The notes under the pieces were generated by a model. It did not search any database. It had not been told where the DNA came from and saw only the letters and a program-made list of their open reading frames with translations. Source: Sipunculus nudus (taxonomy: Eukaryota > Annelida > Sipuncula > Golfingiida > Sipunculidae). Taken from it: a stretch of DNA of 64,000 nt. The translations under genes and the position numbers were made by a program. Numbering within the stretch: the first letter of the stretch is position 1; each line of letters begins with the position of its first letter. Below, piece after piece: positions 25,621 through 37,266 of this stretch. The stretch is taken from positions 3,982,019 through 4,046,018 of the forward strand of contig CM049306.1 of assembly GCA_026874595.1 (NCBI GenBank). The letters run 5' to 3'.

Positions 25621-28600
25621 TTTGTGGCCAAAGTAGATAAGACACCTACCTATTTATGCTTCAGTATTAGTTTGTGGCCAAAGTAGATAAGACATCTACT
25701 TCTTTATGCTTCAGTATTAGTTTGTGGCCAAAGAAGATAAGACACCTACCTATTTATGCTTCAGTATTAGTTTGTGGCCAAAGTAGATAAGACACCTACA
25801 TATTTATGCTTCAGTATTAGTTTGTGGCCAAAGTAGATAAGACACCTACCTCTTTATGCTTCAGTATTAGTTTGTGGCCAACGTAGATAAGACACCTATA
25901 TATTTATGATTCAGGATTAGTTTGTGGCCAAAGTAGATAAGATACCTACCTCTTCATGCTTCAGTATTAGTTTGTGGCCAAAGTAGATAAGACACCTACC
26001 TATTTATGCTTCAGTATTAGTTTGTGGCCAAAGTAGATAAGATACCTACCTCTTCATGCTTCAGTATTAGTTTGTGGCCAAAGTAGATAAGACACCTACC
26101 TATTTATGCTTCAGTATTAGTTTGTGGCCAAAGTAGATAAGACACCTACTTCTTTATGCTTCAGTATTAGTTTGTGGCCAAAGTAGATAAGACACCTACC
26201 TCTTTATGCTTCAGTATAAGTTTGTGGCCAAAGTAGATAAGAAACCTACCTCTTTATGCTTCAGTATTAGTTTGTGGCCAAAGTAGATACCTCTTAATGC
26301 TTCAGTATTAGTTTGTGGCCAAAGTAGATAAGACACCTACCTATTTATGCTTCAGTATTAGTTTGCGGCCAAAGTAGATAAGACACCTACCTCTTAATGC
26401 TTCAGTACTTAGTATGTGTCAAAAGCTTATAAGCCACCTACCTGTTTATGCTTCAGTATTAGTTTGTGGCCAAAGTAGATAAGACACCTACCTCTTCATG
26501 CTTCAGTATTAGTTTGTGGCCACAGTAGATAAGACACCTACCTATTTATGCTTCAGTATTAGTTTGTGGCCAAAGTAGATAAGACACCTACCTCTTTATG
26601 CTTCAGTATTAGTTTGTGGCCAAAGTAGATAAAACACCTACCTATTTATGCTTCAGTATTAGTGTGTGGCCAAAGTAGATAAGACACCTACCTCTTTATA
26701 CTTCAGTATTAGTTTGTGGCCAAAGTAGATAAGACACCTACCTCTTTATGCTTCAGTATTAGTTTGTGGCCAAAGTAGATAAGACACCTATATATTTATG
26801 ATTTAGGATTAGTTTGTGGCCAAAGTAGATAAGACATCTACCTATTTATGCTTCAGTATTAGTTTGTGACCAAAGTAGATAAGACACCTACCTCTTCATG
26901 CTTCAGTATTAGTTTGTGGCCAAAGTAGATAAGACACCTACCTATTTATGCTTCAGTATTAGTTTGTGGCCAAAGTAGATAAGACACCTACCTCTTTATG
27001 CTTCAGTATTAGTTTGTGGCCAAAGTAGATAAGACACCTACCTATTTATGCTTCAGTATTAGTTTGTGGCCAAAGCAGATAAGACATCTACTTCTTTATG
27101 CTTCAGTATTAGTTTGTGGCCAAAGTAGATAAGACACCTACCTCTTTATGCTTCAGTATACGTTTGTGGCCAAAGTAGATAAGAAACCTACCTCTTTATG
27201 CTTCAGTATTAGTTTGTGGCCAAAGTAGATAAGACACCTACCTATTTATGCTTCAGTATTAGTTTGTGGCCAAAGTAGATAAGACATCTACTTCTTTATG
27301 CTTCAGTATTAGTTTGTGGCCAAAGTAGATAAGACACCTACCTCTTTATGCTTCAGTATACGTTTGTGGCCAAAGTAGATAAGAAACCTACCTCTTTATG
27401 CTTCAGTATTAGTTTGTGGCCAAAGTAGATAAGACACCTACCTCTTAATGCTTCAGTATTAGTTTGTGGCCAAAGTAGATAAGACACCTACCTATTTATG
27501 CTTCAGTATTAGTTTGTGGCCAAAGTAGATAAGACATTTACTTCTTTATGCTTCAGTATTAGTTTGTGGCCAAAGAAGATAAGACACCTACCTATTTATG
27601 CTTCAGTATTAGTTTGTGGCCAAAGTAGATAAGACATCTACTTCTTTATGCTTCAGTATTAGTTTGTGGCCAAAGTAGATAAGACACCTACCTCTTTATG
27701 CTTCAGTATACGTTTGTGGCCAAAGTAGATAAGAAACCTACCTCTTTATGCTTCAGTATTAGTTTGTGGCCAAAGTAGATAAGACACCTACCTCTTAATG
27801 CTTCATTATTAGTTTGTGGCCAAAGTAGATAAGACACCTACCTCTTTATGCTTCAGTATAAGTTTGTGGCCAAAGTAGATAAGACACCTACCTCTTTATG
27901 CTTCAGTATTAGTTTGTGGCCAAAGTAGATAAGACACCTACCTATTTATGCTTCAGTATTAGTTTGTGGCCAAAGTAGATAAGACATCTACTTCTTTATG
28001 CTTCAGTATTAGTTTGTGGCCAAAGTAGATAAGACACCTACCTCTTTATGCTTCAGTATACGTTTGTGGCCAAAGTAGATAAGAAACATACCTCTTTATG
28101 CTTCAGTATTAGTTTGTGGTCAAAGTAGATAAGACACCTACCTCTTTATGCTTCAGTATTAGTTTGTGGCCAAAGTAGATAAGACACCTACCTATTTATG
28201 CTTCAGTATTAGTATGTGGCCAAAGTAGATAAGACACCTATTTCTTTATGCTTCAGTATTAGTTTGTTGCCAAAGTAGATAAAACACCTACATAGTTATG
28301 CTTCTGTATTAGTTTGTGGCCAAAGTAGATAAGACACCTACCTCTTTATGCTTCAGTATAAGTTTGTGGCCAAAGTAGATAAGAAACCTACCTCTTTATG
28401 CTTCAGTATAAGTTTGTGACCAAAGTAGATAAGACACCTACCTCTTTATGCTTCAGTATTAGTTTGTGGCCAAAGTAGATAAGACACCTACCTCTTTATG
28501 CTTCAGTATTAGTATGTGGCCAAAGTAGATAAGACACCTACCTATTTATGCTTCAGTATTAGTTTGTGGCCAAAGTAGATAAGACACCTACCTCTTAATG

Positions 28601-28934
28601 CTTCAGTATTAGTTTGTGGCCAAAGTAGATAAGACACCTACCTATTTATGCTTCAGTATTAGTTTGCGGCCAAAGTAGATAAGACACCTACCTCTTAATG
28701 CTTCAGTACTTAGTATGTGTCAAAAGCTTATAAGCCACCTACCTGTTTATGCTTCAGTATTAGTTTGTTGCCAAAGTAGATAAGACACCTATATATTTAT
28801 GCTTCAGGATTGGTTTGTGGCCAAAGTAGATAAGACATCTACCTATTTATGATTCAGTATTAGTTTCTGGCCAAAGTAGATAAGACACCTACCTCTTTAT
28901 GCTTCAGTATTAGTTTGCGGCCACAGTAGATAAG

Positions 28935-29506
28935 GGATATGATGATATGATATGATATGATATGATATGATAGAGTTCATTTATAAAGCGCAAATATAAT
29001 ATACATTTCTATGCGCTGATACAAAGGGTTAAGAAAATAAGTATGTCTTGAGAGCACGCTTAAATGATTCAATATGTGTACACGCTCTAACAGATTCTGG
29101 TAAAGAATTCCATGCGGTGGCAGCGTACTTGGAAAATTGTCTGTCACCATATACATTATGGGAGCGAGGTACACAGACTATCCTGTGAGCATCAGAAGAA
29201 CGAAGAGACCTGCGGGGAGAATATTCCACAAACAGTTTGCGCAAATACAGTGGATACAGGCTATCATTCAGCGCTTTATACACCTGTGTGAGGACTTTAA
29301 ATGTGATTCTCTTTTCGACAGGCAGCCAGTGAAGCTGTCTTAGAACAGGTCCAATGCTGTCGTACTTCCTGGACCTTGTAAGTAATCGGGCTGATGCGTT
29401 TTGTGCAAGTTGGAGGCGATGGATGTTAGCATTGGAAGTTCCAGTTAGCAGGCTGTTGTTGTTGTCCAATCTTGATGTAATCAGTGCGTTGATGATCTTT
29501 GCAGCT
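28935..29506 (-). mobile_element. LINE fragment, copy 2 (type A junction)
   Basis: A 572-bp insert between GATAAG at 28929-28934 and 29507-29512, with a 38-nt tail. Private changes are AGATTCTGG near the C-terminal end of the frame (Glu instead of Asp) and GATGATC near the 5' truncation. The first insert base after GATAAG is G. The downstream array matches copy 1 for at least 700 bp. Confidence 0.88.
29029..29506 (-). pseudogene. LINE reverse transcriptase C-terminal remnant (copy 2)
   Basis: The frame is open for ~158 codons to TAA at 29029-29031, with the same motif order as copy 1. The one coding difference I see in the C-terminal half is NSLPES for NSLPDS. There is no ATG and no catalytic core. 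It is a dead fragment carried by the satellite. Confidence 0.86.
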
Positions 29507-32500
29507 GATAAGACACCTACCTATTTATGCTTCAGTATTAGTTTGTGGCCAAAGTAGATAAGACACCTACCTCTTTATGCTTCAGTATTAGTTTGTGGCC
29601 AAAGTAGATAAAACACCTACCTCTTTATGCTTCAGTATTAGTTTGTGGCCAAAGTAGATAAGACACCTACCTCTTTATGCTTCAGTATTAGTTTGTGGCC
29701 AAAGTAGATAAGACACCTACCTATTTATGCTTCAGTATTAGTGTGTGGCCAAAGTAGATAAGACACCTACCTCTTTATACTTCAGTATTAGTTTGTGGCC
29801 AAAGTAGATAAGACACCTACCTCTTTAGGCTTCAGTATTAGTTTGTGGCCAAAGTAGATAAAACACCTACTTCTTTATGCTTCAGTATTAGTTTGTGGCC
29901 AAAGTAGATAAGACACCTACCTCTTTATGCTTCAGTATTAGTTTGTGGCCAAAGTAGATAAAACACCTACCTCTTTATGCTTCAGTATTAGTTTGTGGCC
30001 AAAGTAGATAAGACACCTACCTCTTTATGCTTCAGTATTAGTTTGTGGCCAAAGTAGATAAGACACCTACCTATTTATGCTTCAGTATTAGTGTGTGGCC
30101 AAAGTAGATAAGACACCTACCTCTTTATACTTCAGTATTAGTTTGTGGCCAAAGTATATAAGACACCTACCTCTTTAGGCTTCAGTATTAGTTTGTGGTC
30201 AAAGTAGATAAGACACTTACCTCTTTATGCTTCAGTATTAGTTTGTGACCAAAGTAGATAAGACACCTACCTCTTTATGCTTCAGTATTAGTTTGTGGCC
30301 AAAGTAGATAAGACACCTACCTATTTATGCTTCAGTATTAGTTTGTGGCCAAAGTAGATAAGACACCTATTTCTTTATGCTTCAGTATTAGTTTGTTGCC
30401 AAAGTAGATAAAACACCTACATAGTTATGCTTCTGTATTAGTTTGTGGCCAAAGTAGATAAGACATCTACTTCTTTATGCTTCAGTATTAGTTTGTGGCC
30501 AAAGAAGATAAGACACCTACCTATTTATGCTTCAGTATTAGTTTGTGGCCAAAGCAGATAAGACACCTACCTATTTATGCTTCAGTATTAGTTTGTGGCC
30601 AAAGTAGATAAGACATCTACTTCTTTATGCTTCAGTATTAGTTTGTGGCCAAAGTAGATAAGACACCTACCTCTTTATGCTTCAGTATACGTTTGTGGCC
30701 AAAGTAGATAAGAAACCTACCTCTTTATGCTTCAGTATTAGTTTGTGGCCAAAGTAGATAAGACACCTACCTCTTAATGCTTCATTATTAGTTTGTGGCC
30801 AAAGTAGATAAGACACCTACCTCTTTATGCTTCAGTATAAGTTTGTGGCCAAAGTAGATAAGACACCTACCTCTTTATGCTTCAGTATTAGTTTGTGGCC
30901 AAAGTAGATAAGACACCTACCTATTTATGCTTCAGTATTAGTTTGTGGCCAAAGTAGATAAGACATCTACTTCTTTATGCTTCAGTATTAGTTTGTGGCC
31001 AAAGTAGATAAGACACCTACCTCTTTATGCTTCAGTATACGTTTGTGGCCAAAGTAGATAAGAAACATACCTCTTTATGCTTCAGTATTAGTTTGTGGCC
31101 AAAGTAGATAAGACACCTACCTCTTTATGCTTCAGTATTAGTTTGTGGCCAAAGTAGATAAGACACCTACCTATTTATGCTTCAGTATTAGTGTGTGGCC
31201 AAAGTAGATAAGACACCTACCTCTTTATACTTCAGTATTAGTTTGTGGCCAAAGTAGATAAGACACCTACCTCTTTAGGCTTCAGTATTGGTTTGTGGCC
31301 AAAGTAGATAAAACACCTACTTCTTTATGCTTCAGTATTAGTTTGTGGCCAAAGTAGATAAGACACCTACCTCTTTATGCTTCAGTATTAGTTTGTGCCC
31401 AAAGTAGATAAAACACCTACCTCTTTATGCTTCAGTATTAGTTTGTGGCCAAAGTAGATAAGACACCTACCTCTTTATGCTTCAGTATTAGTTTGTGGCC
31501 AAAGTAGATAAGACACCTACCTATTTATGCTTCAGTATTAGTGTGTGGCCAAAGTAGATAAGACACCTACCTCTTTATACTTCAGTATTAGTTTGTGGCC
31601 AAAGTATATAAGACACCTACCTCTTTAGGCTTCAGTATTAGTTTGTGGTCAAAGTAGATAAGACACCTACCTCTTTATGCTTCAGTATTAGTTTGTGACC
31701 AAAGTAGATAAGACACCTACCTCTTTATGCTTCAGTATTAGTTTGTGGCCAAAGTAGATAAGACACCTACCTATTTATGCTTCAGTATTAGTTTGTGGCC
31801 AAAGTAGATAAGACACCTATTTCTTTATGCTTCAGTATTAGTTTGTGGCCAAAGTAGATAAGACACCTACCTATTTATGCTTCAGTATTAGTGTGTGGCC
31901 AAAGTAGATAAGACACCTACCTCTTTATACTTCAGTATTAGTTTGTGGCCAAAGTATATAAGACACCTACCTCTTTAGGCTTCAGTATTAGTTTGTGGTC
32001 AAAGTAGATAAGACACCTACCTCTTTATGCTTCAGTATTAGTTTGTGACCAAAGTAGATAAGACACCTACCTCTTTATGCTTCAGTATTAGTTTGTGGCC
32101 AAAGTAGATAAGACACCTACCTATTTATGCTTCAGTATTAGTTTGTGGCCAAAGTAGATAAGACACCTATTTCTTTATGCTTCAGTATTAGTTTGTTGCC
32201 AAAGTAGATAAAACACCTACATAGTTATGCTTCTGTATTAGTTTGTGGCCAAAGTAGATAAGACATCTACTTCTTTATGCTTCAGTATTAGTTTGTGGCC
32301 AAAGAAGATAAGACACCTACCTATTTATGCTTCAGTATTAGTTTGTGGCCAAAGCAGATAAGACACCTACCTATTTATGCTTCAGTATTAGTTTGTGGCC
32401 AAAGTAGATAAGACATCTACTTCTTAATGCTTCAGTATTAGTTTGTGGCCAAAGTAGATAAGACACCTACCTCTTTATGCTTCAGTATACGTTTGTGGCC

Positions 32501-34113
32501 AAAGTAGATAAGAAACCTACCTCTTTATGCTTCAGTATTAGTTTGTGGCCAAAGTAGATAAGACACCTACCTCTTTATGCTTCAGTATTAGTTTGTGGCC
32601 AAAGTAGATAAGACACCTACCTCTTTATGCTTCAGTATACGTTTGTGGCCAAAGTAGATAAGAAACCTACCTCTTTATGATTCAGTATTAGTTTGTGGCC
32701 AAAGTAGATAAGACACCTACCTCTTAATGCTTCATTATTAGTTTGTGGCCAAAGTAGATAAGACACCTACCTCTTTATGCTTCAGTATTAGTTTGTGGCC
32801 AAAGTAGATAAGACACCTACCTCTTTATGCTTCAGTATTAGTTTGTGGCCAAAGTAGATAAGACATCTACTTCTTTATGCTTCAGTATTAGTTTGTGGCC
32901 AAAGTAGATAAGACACCTACCTCTTTATGCTTCAGTATACGTTTGTGGCCAAAGTAGATAAGAAACATACCTCTTTATGCTTCAGTATTAGTTTGTGGCC
33001 AAAGTAGATAAGAAACATACCTCTTTATGCTTCAGTATTAGTTTGTGGCCAAAGTAGATAAGACACCTACCTCTTAATGCTTCAGTATTAGTTTGTGGCC
33101 AAAGTAGATAAGACACCTACCTCTTTATGCTTCAGTATAAGTTTGTGGCCAAAGTAGATAAGACACCTACCTATTTATGCTTCAGTATTAGTTTGTGGCC
33201 AAAGTAGATAAGACACCTACCTCTTAATGCTTCAGTATAAGTTTGTGGCCAAAGTAGATAAGAAACCTACCTCTTTATGCTTCAGTATTAGTTTGTGGTC
33301 AAAGTAGATAAGACACCTACCTCTTTATGCTTCAGTATTAGTTTGTGGCCAAAGTAGATAAGACACCTACCTATTTATGCTTCAGTATTAGTATGTGGCC
33401 AAAGTAGATAAGACACCTATTTTTTTATGCTTCAGTATTAGTTTGTTGCCAAAGTAGATAAAACACCTACATAGTTATGCTTCTGTATTAGTTTGTGGCC
33501 AAAGTAGATAAGACACCTACCTCTTTATGCTTCAGTATAAGTTTGTGGCCAAAGTAGATAAGAAACCTACCTCTTTATGCTTCAGTATAAGTTTGTGACC
33601 AAAGTAGATAAGACACCTACCTCTTTATGCTTCAGTATTAGTTTGTGGCCAAAGTAGATAAGACACCTACCTCTTTATGCTTCAGTATTAGTATGTGGCC
33701 AAAGTAGATAAGACACCTACCTATTTATGCTTCAGTATTAGTTTGTGGCCAAAGTAGATAAGACACCTACCTATTTATGCTTCAGTATTAGTTTGTGGCC
33801 AAAGTAGATAAGACACCTACCTTTTTATGCTTCAGTATTAGTTTGCGGCCAAAGTAGATAAGACACCTACCTCTTAATGCTTCAGTACTTAGTATGTGTC
33901 AAAAGCTTATAAGCCACCTACCTGTTTATGCTTCAGTATTAGTTTGTTGCCAAAGTAGATAAGACACCTATATATTTATGCTTCATAATTGGTTTGTGGC
34001 CAAAGTAGATAAGACATCTACCTATTTATGATTCAGTATTAGTTTCTGGCCAAAGTAGATAAGACACCTACCTCTTTATGCTTCAGTATTAGTTTGCGGC
34101 CACAGTAGATAAG
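29507..34113. repeat. Satellite array between LINE copies 2 and 3
   Basis: Begins with the post-LINE block shared with copy 1. It then contains the GTATATAAG and TTTAGGCTTC monomer group three times (near 30.15, 31.6 and 31.95 kb). It ends with the shared flank and AAGCTT at 33903. A private CTATTTTTTTATG monomer sits at 33418, and CTTCATAATTGG near 33982 is private to this copy's flank. No gene. Confidence 0.95.
31500..32220. repeat. Tandem duplication of 7 monomers (350 bp)
   Basis: AAAGTATATA at 31601 recurs at 31951, with the same order of GTGTGTGG, TTTATACTTC, TTTAGGCTTC, GTGGTC, GTGACC and TATTTCTTTATG monomers. The pair reappears at 51.05 and 51.40 kb inside the 19.4-kb duplication. 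Confidence 0.88.
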
Positions 34114-34690
34114 GGATATGATGATATGATATGATATGATATGATATGATATGATAGAGTTCATTTATAAAGCGCAAATATAATATACATTTCTATGCGC
34201 TGATACAAAGGGTTAAGAAAATAAGTATGTCTTGAGAGCACGCTTAAATGATTCAATATGTGTACACGCTCTAACAGAGTCTGGTAAAGAATTCCATGCG
34301 GTGGCAGCGTACTTGGAAAATTGTCTGTCACCATATACATTATGGGAGCGAGGTACACAGACTATCCTGTGAGCATCAGAAGAACGAAGAGACCTGCGGG
34401 GAGAATATTCCACAAACAGTTTGCGCAAATACAGTGGATACAGGCTATCATTCAGCGCTTTATACACCTGTGTGAGGACTTTAAATGTGATTCTCTTTTC
34501 GACAGGCAGCCAGTGAAGCTGTCTTAGAACAGGTCCAATGCTGTCGTACTTCCTGGACCTTGTAAGTAATCGGGCTGATGCGTTTTGTGCAAGTTGGAGG
34601 CGATGGATGTTAGCATTGGAAGTTCCAGTTAGCAGGCTGTTGTTGTTGTCCAATCTTGATGTAATCAGTGCGTTGATGGTCTTTGCAGCT
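34114..34690 (-). mobile_element. LINE fragment, copy 3 (type A junction)
   Basis: A 577-bp insert between GATAAG at 34108-34113 and 34691-34696, with a 43-nt tail like copy 8. The upstream flank has the private CTTCATAATTGG in place of CTTCAGGATTGG. One monomer is missing downstream compared with copies 6, 8 and 9. Confidence 0.88.
34213..34690 (-). pseudogene. LINE reverse transcriptase C-terminal remnant (copy 3)
   Basis: Open for ~158 codons to TAA at 34213-34215. The protein is identical to the majority version in copies 4, 5, 7 and 8, and it has no ATG in frame. Identical frames across most copies point to recent duplication. Confidence 0.86.
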
Positions 34691-36694
34691 GATAAGACAC
34701 CTACCTATTTATGCTTCAGTATTAGTTTGTGGCCAAAGTAGATAAGACACCTACCTCTTTATGCTTCAGTATTAGTTTGTGGCCAAAGTAGATAAAACAC
34801 CTACCTCTTTATGCTTCAGTATTAGTTTGTGGCCAAAGTAGATAAGACACCTACCTCTTTATGCTTCAGTATTAGTGTGTGGCCAAAGTAGATAAGACAC
34901 CTACCTCTTTATACTTCAGTATTAGTTTGTGGCCAAAGTAGATAAGACACCTACCTCTTTAGGCTTCAGTATTAGTTTGTGGCCAAAGTAGATAAAACAC
35001 CTACTTCTTTATGCTTCAGTATTAGTTTGTGGCCAAAGTAGATAAGACACCTTCCTAGTTATGCTTCAGTATTAGTCTGTGGCCAAAGTAGATAAGACAC
35101 CTACCTATTTATGCTTCAATATTAGTCTGTGGCCAAAGTAGATAAGACACCTACCTCTTTATGCTTCAGTATTAGTTTGTGACCAAAGTATATAAGACAC
35201 CTACCTCTTTATGCTTCAGTATTAGTTTGTGGCCAAAGAAGATAAGACACCTACCTATTTATGCTTCAGTATTAGTTTGTGGCCAAAGTAGATAAGACAC
35301 CTACCTATTAATGCTTCAGTATTAGTTTGTGGCCAAAGTAGATAAGACGTCTACCTCTTTATGCTTCAGTATTAGTTTGTGGCCAAAGTAGATAAGACAC
35401 CTTCCTCTTTATGCTTCAGTATTAGTTTGTGGCCAAAGTAGATAAGACACCTGCCTATTTATGCTTCAGTATTAGTTTGTGGCCAAAGTAGATAAGACAC
35501 CTACCTCTTTATGCTTCAGTATTAGTCTGTGGCCAAAGTAGATAAGACACCTACCTCTCTATGCTTCAGTATTAGTTTTTGGCCAAAGTAGATAAGACAC
35601 CTACCTCTTTATGCTTCAGTATTAGTTTGTGGCCAAAGTAGATAAGACACCTACCTCTTTATGCTTCAGTATTAGTTTGTGACCAAAGTAGATAAGACAC
35701 CTACCTCTTTATGCTTCAGTATTAGTTTGTGACCAAAGTAGATAAGACACCTAACTCTTTATGCTTCAGTATTAGTCTGTGGCCAAAGTAGATACACCTA
35801 CCTCTTTATGCTTCAGTATTAGTATGTGGCCAAAGTAGATAAAACACCTACCTCTTTATGCTTCAGTATTAGTTTGTGACCAAAGTAGATAAGACACCTA
35901 CCTCTTTATGCTTCAGTATTAGTTTGTGGCCAAAGTAGATAAGACACCTACCTATTTATGCTTCAGTATTAGTTTGTGGCCAAAGTAGATAAGACACCTA
36001 TTTCTTTATGCTTCAGTATTAGTTTGTTGCCAAAGTAGATAAAACACCTACATAGTTATGCTTCTGTATTAGTTTGTGGCCAAAGTAGATAAGACACCTA
36101 CCTCTTTATGCTTCAGTATAAGTTTGTGGCCAAAGTAGATAAGAAACCTACCTCTTTATGCTTCAGTATAAGTTTGTGACCAAAGTAGATAAGACACCTA
36201 CCTCTTTATGCTTCAGTATTAGTTTGTGGCCAAAGTAGATAAGACACCTACCTCTTTATGCTTCAGTATTAGTATGTGGCCAAAGTAGATAAGACACCTA
36301 CCTATTTATGCTTCAGTATTAGTTTGTGGCCAAAGTAGATAAGACACCTACCTCTTAATGCTTCAGTATTAGTTTGTGGCCAAAGTAGATAAGACACCTA
36401 CCTATTTATGCTTCAGTATTAGTTTGCGGCCAAAGTAGATAAGACACCTACCTCTTAATGCTTCAGTACTTAGTATGTGTCAAAAGCTTATAAGCCACCT
36501 ACCTGTTTATGCTTCAGTATTAGTTTGTTGCCAAAGTAGATAAGACACCTATATATTTATGCTTCAGGATTGGTTTGTGGCCAAAGTAGATAAGATATCT
36601 ACCTATTTATGATTCAGTATTAGTTTCTGGCCAAAGTAGATAAGACACCTACCTCTTTATGCTTCAGTATTAGTTTGCGGCCACAGTAGATAAG
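34691..36694. repeat. Satellite array between LINE copies 3 and 4
   Basis: About 2.0 kb of monomers, no gene. Marker variants are CCTTCCTAGTTATG (~35050), CTTCAATATTAG, GACGTCTACC, CACCTGCC, CTCTCTATG and a 47-bp monomer with GATACACC near 35793. The block corresponds to 47.6-49.6 kb and 61.8-63.8 kb, but is one monomer (50 bp) shorter. The segment from ~35.04 kb is also copied at ~38.3 kb. Confidence 0.95.
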
Positions 36695-37266
36695 TGATAT
36701 GATGATATGATATGATATGATATGATATGATAGAGTTCATTTATAAAGCGCAAATATAATATACATTTCTATGCGCTGATACAAAGGGTTAAGAAAATAA
36801 GTATGTCTTGAGAGCACGCTTAAATGATTCAATATGTGTACACGCTCTAACAGAGTCTGGTAAAGAATTCCATGCGGTGGCAGCGTACTTGGAAAATTGT
36901 CTGTCACCATATACATTATGGGAGCGAGGTACACAGACTATCCTGTGAGCATCAGAAGAACGAAGAGACCTGCGGGGAGAATATTCCACAAACAGTTTGC
37001 GCAAATACAGTGGATACAGGCTATCATTCAGCGCTTTATACACCTGTGTGAGGACTTTAAATGTGATTCTCTTTTCGACAGGCAGCCAGTGAAGCTGTCT
37101 TAGAACAGGTCCAATGCTGTCGTACTTCCTGGACCTTGTAAGTAATCGGGCTGATGCGTTTTGTGCAAGTTGGAGGCGATGGATGTTAGCATTGGAAGTT
37201 CCAGTTAGCAGGCTGTTGTTGTTGTCCAATCTTGATGTAATCAGTGCGTTGATGGTCTTTGCAGCT
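36695..37266 (-). mobile_element. LINE fragment, copy 4 (type B junction)
   Basis: A 572-bp insert between GATAAG at 36689-36694 and 37267-37272. It is type B: the first insert base is T (GATAAG then TGATATG), not G. The tail is 38 nt. The upstream flank carries GATAAGATATCTACC near 36590, shared with copies 7 and 10. The first monomer after the insert has TATTATTTTGTGACC, which is typical of type B. Confidence 0.88.
36789..37266 (-). pseudogene. LINE reverse transcriptase C-terminal remnant (copy 4)
   Basis: Open for ~158 codons to TAA at 36789-36791. The predicted protein is the majority version. No ATG, no RT core. Confidence 0.86.

Larger units (their letters stand above)
14368..28934. 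repeat. Satellite array, subtype 2, the longest LINE-free stretch after the first copy
   Basis: About 290 monomers and no gene. The start repeats the order seen after other type A LINE copies (GATAAAACACC, GTGTGTGGCC, TTTATACTTC, TTTAGGCTTC). AAGCTT monomers lie at 15464, 16306, 17599, 19191, 26423 and 28724. Only the last is followed by a LINE. Five 41-bp monomers, in which GATACCTC replaces GATAAGACACCTACCTC, sit near 16171, 17463, 19053, 20896 and 26285. The final ~450 bp matches the flank of copy 1 (13.35-13.80 kb). Confidence 0.95.
31493..36016. repeat. Large direct duplication, copy 1 (partner at 50937-55510)
   Basis: Private variants match the partner block at an offset of 19,444 bp. 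Examples are CTATTTTTTTATG at 33418, CATCTACTTCTTAATG near 32414, the 350-bp pair at 31.5-32.2 kb, and the 43-nt LINE tail. After the LINE the offset becomes 19,494, because one 50-bp monomer present near 54.35 kb is missing after copy 3. Confidence 0.85.
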
